Shown here: piece after piece, positions 52,973 to 60,013 of the stretch
Layout of the letters: each line of letters opens with the position of its first letter
Numbering within the stretch: the first letter of the stretch is position 1
Assembly (NCBI GenBank): GCA_025769875.1
Contig: JAGFNK010000327.1
Location: 1-60,013 of the forward strand
Direction: 5' to 3'
Length of the DNA: 60,013 nt
Source: Russula earlei
Taxonomy: Eukaryota > Basidiomycota > Agaricomycetes > Russulales > Russulaceae
Position numbers and translations under genes: made by a program
Notes under the pieces: generated by a model
What the model was told of the DNA's origin: nothing
Database searches by the model: none
What the model saw: the letters and a program-made list of their open reading frames with translations, nothing else

Positions 52973-53885
52973 ATGAATGCACTCAGTTCTACCCGCGCGT
53001 TGGACGCATCCTCGAGGAAAGGGGCGAACTCTGCGTCCGGCCTCTCTGTTGGCGCCGATGACCGTGGTACTAATCAACAGGATACTGCGACCCCGCTGCT
53101 TGCTTGTTTCTTTAATTCTGCGATGTGGTGACTCCTTAGCTTCCACTCACCGCGACACGCACACACTTACACGTGCTTTCGCCTCTTCGCTTCGCTCGTG
53201 ATCGTGCTTGCAAGCAAGGGAGGCCAAAAACGGGCATCAGAGGAGCAGGTCATAAACCCCGTTTATGCTCCTTACCCCCGTACCCCAACGTGCATTCATT
53301 CTTCCTTCGATGGGCCTCCAACCGAAGCGTGCTTCCGTTCCAGAGAAACGTTTGCGTCGTGTTTGCGAGCAAGGCCACCGCCGACGGGATCCTGTCTGCC
53401 CATTCACACCATGATGAGGGTTCGTTCGGCCGCGACGCAGCCGTGCGTGTGGGTGGCCGGCCTTGCTCGTGTGTCGTGTGTGACGGAGGTACGTCGTGAG
53501 CGAGGCCCGGGGCCATGGGTATCTGCCACCAGCAGCAGCGTTTCATTTCCATGCAGGCTTAAGGGTGAGAGGCATCGAGGGAGAACGTTGCTCGGAAGCG
53601 CCGATGCGTGGATGCCGTCTGCCACGAGGAGCGCACCACGGGCACATTATCTGGAACGCGGACGTCAAGTTATTCGCCGTTAGTAAGACCCGAGGACAAG
53701 TAGAGATGCTCGCCATAACGCCCTCGGTAGTTTTCCATGACAGGAGAATGAAGCATCCAGACATCAAGGGTCATGTACCGGTGCTGCGCGAGAAGGTTCA
53801 TCTCATTCGTAAGGTCAGATTTACTAGCTCACTGCTAAGCAGTACATTAGGACGGAGTGTATACATTACCAACATCGAGCTCTAA
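52973..53885 (+). CDS. Unrecognised multi-exon candidate gene
   Basis: Weakly supported. A possible first exon starts at 52973 (MNALSSTRALDASSRKGANS) and reaches a GTGACT donor near 53126. A Cys-containing middle (GGRPCSCVVCDG, ~53450-53488) precedes a good intron (GTACGT at ~53490 to TTTCCATGCAG at ~53556). The last exon, from about 53557 to the stop at 53885, has a protein-like run (RGAHHGHIIWNADVKLFAVS, EMLAITPSVVFHDRRMKHPD). The joins of the middle part are unclear and no family is recognised. It might be a relic. Confidence 0.3.
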
Positions 53886-54224
53886 TCGTCGGTGATATGA
53901 TTGTAACGTATCATCATGATTGTATTACATCGAGCTACATAAATGCAGTATGGACAAGGGTAGTGGGGCCACAGGACACGATACCTTATGGACGTGGCAA
54001 GATGAGGGTAGGTGATAAGGTGATAAGGAGAAAAGAGCGCGGGAGGAGATGTATCGCGAGGAATGGATGGTGACAGGTAGGTATCGCGGGAAAAGTAGGA
54101 GAAAAAAACCAATAGCACCAGAACACCATTGATAAGAATGCAAGGAGCAGCAAAAGCAACGTCGCGCGCGGTACTTTACCGCTTTTCATGGCATGTTGAG
54201 GGCAGTGTTTGCTGTAGTAGATTT
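53886..54224. other. Convergent 3' spacer
   Basis: 339 bp between the unrecognised plus-strand candidate and the minus-strand gene ending at 54225. Nothing seen except low-complexity GA/GT text. Confidence 0.4.
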
Positions 54225-55395
54225 TCATGTTAACGTTTCATATTTTTTTGGACCCGATACTGTCACTTTCGTGCCTTCTTTGGGCACTGCGGCCACCTCG
54301 GCACTTTCTTTCCCATCGTTCCCAGGAGAAAGCCGCTTCTTTTCCACCGCCTTGCCAATTCTTTCGAACTCCTGTGCCAATGTCGCGCGCACTGGCCCAC
54401 CAAAAGCATCGTCGTCTTCGCCATCGTCCTCCCATGTTGGAGACGACGAACGCCTTGATATTGTAGGCACGAGGGCCTGGGTTTTGGCCTTAGACTTGCC
54501 TTTGCGGGGAGGCCCAAAGAGACGACGGGGGGTGCAGTCCTCTGACGGGGAAAAGTCTGGATGCTCTGGCTGAAGCATCGATCGAGGGTTCTTTGGTGCG
54601 CCAAAGTGGGGATTTTGGAAGGCTAGGCGTTTTCCGCGGCTAACAAAGAGGAATGATCGCTGAGTGAGTGAGAGGCGAAAGGTAAAAAAAAACATACAAG
54701 ACATAGTAGATAGTCTCTTTATCAGGAACGGGGGTATGGGGGCCTACAGGAGAGCTCGGCGCGGATCCCGGGGAGTCCGAAGGATTGACGAGGAACGGGT
54801 TGTTCGGGGAGTCCCGCACAGGCATGGGTTTGACAGTCCGCTTGCGAGGTGGCGTCACTAGCCGACTCGGCTTGGTCGGTGGAGGAGAAAGAAGTGACCA
54901 TGTCGCAGGGGCCGACGAGGCGGGAACAGCACGCGACTGCGATAGCCTTCGCGTGGAAGTAGGTGGGCCACGACGAGAAGAGGACGGTGGCTTGCCCTTG
55001 GAAACGGAACGAGGAAAACGCGATGACTTTGATGCTGGCTTGAGATCCTGAGGCTCCGCTGGCGCGCCTGAAAGCCAGAACGTATCCTCGCCATCCTCGG
55101 CATTGAGTTCAGCTACGACGGCATCGATCCTGCGTCGCTTATGTGTAACAGCGGAGAGCTCCTCGGACACGTGGTGATTCTGCGACGGAGAAAGGTGTGG
55201 CGAAACAACAGGAAGAGCGTCATCCACGTCATCATCATCTGAGGAATGATAAGCAGAACCACGGGAGCGCGAGCGTTTTCTGACGGTGCGTGGGGGGGTT
55301 GGAAGGGACGCCACGGATGCACTGCGCTTGAGTGATTTGCTAGGGGGTTGTTTTACGTGAGAAGGGAGTGTGTCTAGCTCAACATGGTCGGCCAT
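54225..55395 (-). CDS. Ser/Pro-rich conserved fungal protein, function unknown (370 aa)
   Basis: Two exons: 55395-54698 and 54639-54225, 371 codons, joined through a split codon to give YYVFRGKRLAFQNPHFG, a compact motif I take to be the conserved core. Before it lie a basic, probably nuclear-targeting run (RTVRKRSRSRG, THKRRRID), a Ser/Pro-rich region and MPVRDSPNNPFLVNPSDSPG. After it are LQPEHPDFSPSEDCTPRRLF and an acidic patch (TWEDDGEDDDAFGGP). Many SP/TP sites suggest CDK regulation, and the layout recalls small disordered fungal cell-cycle regulators, but I cannot name it. Start at 55395 (MADHVELDTLPSH) is chosen because upstream codons are untypical. Confidence 0.65.
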
Positions 55396-55680
55396 GAGAA
55401 GGGGATACAGGTAGCAGAAGGCAAAGGGGAATGGGTGAGGGAATAAAGGGGTTGGACGGGACTGAGACGACCGACCGACCGAACAACAAGAATGAACCAC
55501 AACCGGAACTTGCCACTTTAGTCTCACATTGCATAAGCTTAAAGTCACATGATCGCGCGTTTAACAATTCCTTCCCCAGCTGAGAATTCCGACCTCCACT
55601 GTCCTGCTTCCATCTACATACACCGCACCACAACTGGGCAGCTCTAGAGGATCCAATGCTGCTCTAGAAGCGAGGCGACG

Positions 55681-57522
55681 CTACTGCCCCGGCTCCCGAG
55701 TCAGCTTCAGCCCCCATCCACACTGGAACAGAGACAGACGGCCCATGTCAGGGATCCCAGGACGCAGGGGTACACACCTTGCGCATAGCGCCACGTACGA
55801 GCGCGTATCGGCCTTCAAGGCCAGCAAGATCTACAGTGACTGTACGTGGTGGAGGGCGATACAGCGAAATCCGTGGACGCTTCCCCTCAGGAAGTTCCGT
55901 CGGTGGCGGAAGAACGCGCGAGTGAATAGGCAGGCGGAACCTGGCTGAGGCAGTAATCAAGTTCTTCGGTTGCTCATGGTGCCGGGGCTTGCGCCGAGGA
56001 AACGTTGTCCACTCGCTGTCGTCATCGGGAGGGGGTTGCAAAGTGCTATGGTTGTATGGGGATTCCCGTGTACGTAGAGGTGAAAGGTAGGAGGGGTCGA
56101 CCACGCTCGTGGGAAAGCTCTGAGGGTGAAGAGGTGTCGATTCAGAGAGTTCGTCGGACCCACCCTGAGCCTGCGAGGCTATTGGTAGAAATTGCGACGC
56201 TGGTGAAGGGTTACGCGCTAGAGCAGTCAATATCTATTTAGGCAGACATGCCGGAATAATCATAATAATAATAACTATACGCTGATGGGTTGGCAAGTCA
56301 GACTTATGATAAGAAGCCACGGTCAGAGGCAACTGAGTTGGCGAGACTGTACGCGGTAATGTAGCTGTGGAGGAACAATGAGCGATATAGAAAAGGTAAA
56401 TCTGGATTGTGTATGCGCGCCCTGAGCAAATTCGTTTGGAGTCCCATTTCGTTTCTCGATAACACGGCGAGCATGAATAGCTTCTACGCCCGGTGTTTTG
56501 CACGCATACATGGACGCTGGACCTGGTGAACGCGCAAAGGTGATCGAAGGTTGGGCGGGATTTGCTGAGGAGGGTTGGGTGTATATGAGGTCGGATGAGG
56601 GAGCCGAGGGAGTCAGGAGGCGACGGGTCTTATAGTTAGATGACGAGGCTGGAGGAGCTCGTTGTGAGGAAATAGCCTCCCCGTAAGCCACACACAATGA
56701 GTGGTGGGAGTCTACGGCATCCGTGGACATCTCCAATAGTCGACCGACAGTTGTGTGGGCAGATGCCGTCGGTGCCTTTGCCTGTTGGGATACAGGACAA
56801 GACTGAGATGTAACAGAATTTCGCGGTATGATTTCAGGTCTCGAATGAATTCTAGCATCAGAAGCCAGGGTTGAGATAGTGGGCTTGGTAAGTAAAACAC
56901 GGTCAGAAGTAGACGAAGGTGGTCGATAGTCAGTTGCACGAAGTATCCGACGAGTGCCCTCAACTGCATTTGAGTCGCAAGGACGTCCCGCAGTTTGAGT
57001 AACGGCGCCAGACCCAGAAATGACAAATCCTTTTGTCCCACTCGACAGCCTGAGAGAGGAAGGATCAAGTGGCCGCAGTCCAGAACCTGAGTCCGAAGGC
57101 GGTTGTTGGGCCTGTTTGTTTAAGAAATCAACTATTCTTCCTTGTGGCCGTTTCTTTTCAGTTGTTTTGATGGCATTACTCATTGAAATGTCATCACTTT
57201 TTTGTTGGAACCTAAGGCGACTCTGATTAGGAAAACGAAGGTTCCACTGACGGCGTACACGCGAATCCAAGTCGGCTATGGGGTCAAGAAAACGAAGTGC
57301 ATACGTGTAAGCTGCGCGTGATGCTGCATTTATTTTGGCTATGGTCCAAGGGTTCGGCCTGAATACGGCAGTATCATTGTCTTCACTCATTGGATGGTCG
57401 ACCAGAGTGGAGCCGTCCGAGCAAGGATTGTCTAGAAGATTATCATCTGAATCTGAGTCCGAAAAGTCGCGAGGGTTGTAAGAGCGAAGATTGAAAGACC
57501 AAACGGAATCATCTGTCGTCAT
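55681..57522 (-). CDS. Ser/Pro-rich protein with PIP-box-like motif, function unknown
   Basis: Starts at 57522 (MTTDDSVWSFNLRSYNPRDF) with an acidic DSDSDDN stretch. The first long exon runs to at least ~56440, containing PWTIAKINAASRAAYTYALR and EKKRPQGRIVDFLNKQ, which matches the Qxx[ILM]xx[FY][FLY] pattern of PCNA-interacting peptides. A downstream exon ends at 55778 (ALVRGAMRK) and a last one spans 55722-55681 (CGWGLKLTREPGQ, stop TAG). The splice between the first and second large exons (somewhere 56.45-56.2 kb) could not be settled because the frames differ and several weak donors exist; it might even be two genes. No enzymatic domain. Divergent from GPI. Confidence 0.5.
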
Positions 57523-57888
57523 GGGGTAGATCGCAACGCAACGACGGAGAGAGAAGGAAAAAGGGATGTAGGAAAGGTGAATGCAGCAGATGACTCTCAG
57601 CACGTGATCGTGAGTGATATCCCCGCTGCTGACTACGATTATCTCAAATCAAATTATCTAGGGGTGGACCGCCTGGACTTTTGCTATAAAAATGTCCTAG
57701 TTTCACAGGTGTGTGAGAACGTTCGCTCTCAAACGGAAGAATGTGGTGCGGTGAGTGCAAATGCAGAGATTTCACTCTCACGGAAGATCGGACTCCGATC
57801 TGCATCGTCATACGTCCCTGATGATATATAAGCATGAGCAACTGAGCTCCCGGTGGACATTTGCATTTGTTGCAAACCCCTCACGACC
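57523..57888. promoter_or_regulatory. Divergent promoter region; TATA box for GPI at 57825-57832
   Basis: 366 bp between divergent starts. TATATAAG lies 57 nt before the GPI ATG on the plus strand. Confidence 0.6.
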
Positions 57889-59866
<1,978 letters not shown>

Positions 59867-60013
59867 TTGAAAATGTGCGTGAAGATGAAGTGCAGGACAA
59901 AGGGAACCAGTGGTATAACATCACTGAACTTGTAAATGTTTATCGTAGTCATGTAGTCATCAATGAGAATAAAATAAGGCGTACCGCGACTCACGTGCCT
60001 TTCATTGCCTTCA
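59867..60013. terminator. GPI 3' flank with AATAAA-type signal
   Basis: About 100 bp past the stop is GAGAATAAAATAAGG, a plausible polyadenylation signal. No further gene to the window end. Confidence 0.45.

Overview
The window reads as basidiomycete (Agaricomycete-type) nuclear DNA: CpG-rich genes broken by many short (~45-75 nt) GT-AG introns, families typical of Agaricomycetes (F-box/LRR genes, secreted GH18 chitinases, DHA1 transporters) and fungal transposons. Exon joins below were made by eye from splice sites, phase and family conservation. No tRNA, rRNA or CRISPR array was seen.

Left end (1-8.3 kb), gene-dense and conserved: an MFS transporter running off the left edge, an F-box-like protein, and two WD40 genes head to head, CIA1 (cytosolic Fe-S assembly) and SEH1 (nucleoporin/SEA subunit), followed by the ribosome-assembly adenylate kinase FAP7. 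Middle (8.3-44 kb), accessory and repeat-rich: three intact GH18 chitinase genes in the same orientation. Genes 2 and 3 are a segmental duplication that includes promoter and downstream flank. A young LINE-type retrotransposon with a 39-nt tail and a perfect 14-bp target-site duplication sits about 335 bp upstream of gene 3. An F-box/LRR gene has an intact copy (31.4-32.8 kb) and a frameshifted inverted relic (11.8-13.1 kb). Two paralogous small secreted-protein genes (34.2 and 43.7 kb) share promoter and signal peptide but differ in the rest. Between them lies an ~8.4 kb island almost without CpG, made of LTR-retrotransposon debris (three LTR-like units, a gag-like ORF, an inverted repeat) and a captured, intron-bearing fragment of ribosomal protein S0 whose amino-acid changes look like CpG to TpG/CpA decay.

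Right end (44.3-60 kb), again gene-dense: SWC5 (BCNT domain; SWR1 complex), a protein built from tandem exon-encoded C2H2 finger pairs ending in a RING finger, LIS1/PAC1 (dynein regulator), an unrecognised multi-exon candidate, two unrecognised Ser/Pro-rich proteins, and a complete glucose-6-phosphate isomerase gene. SWC5 and LIS1 each carry one apparent single-base frameshift in an otherwise well conserved reading frame, which raises the question of sequence error versus real inactivation.

The strongest candidates for something new are the exon-amplified C2H2/RING gene, the conserved-leader/divergent-body secreted-protein pair, and the CpG-depleted island with its captured ribosomal gene fragment.
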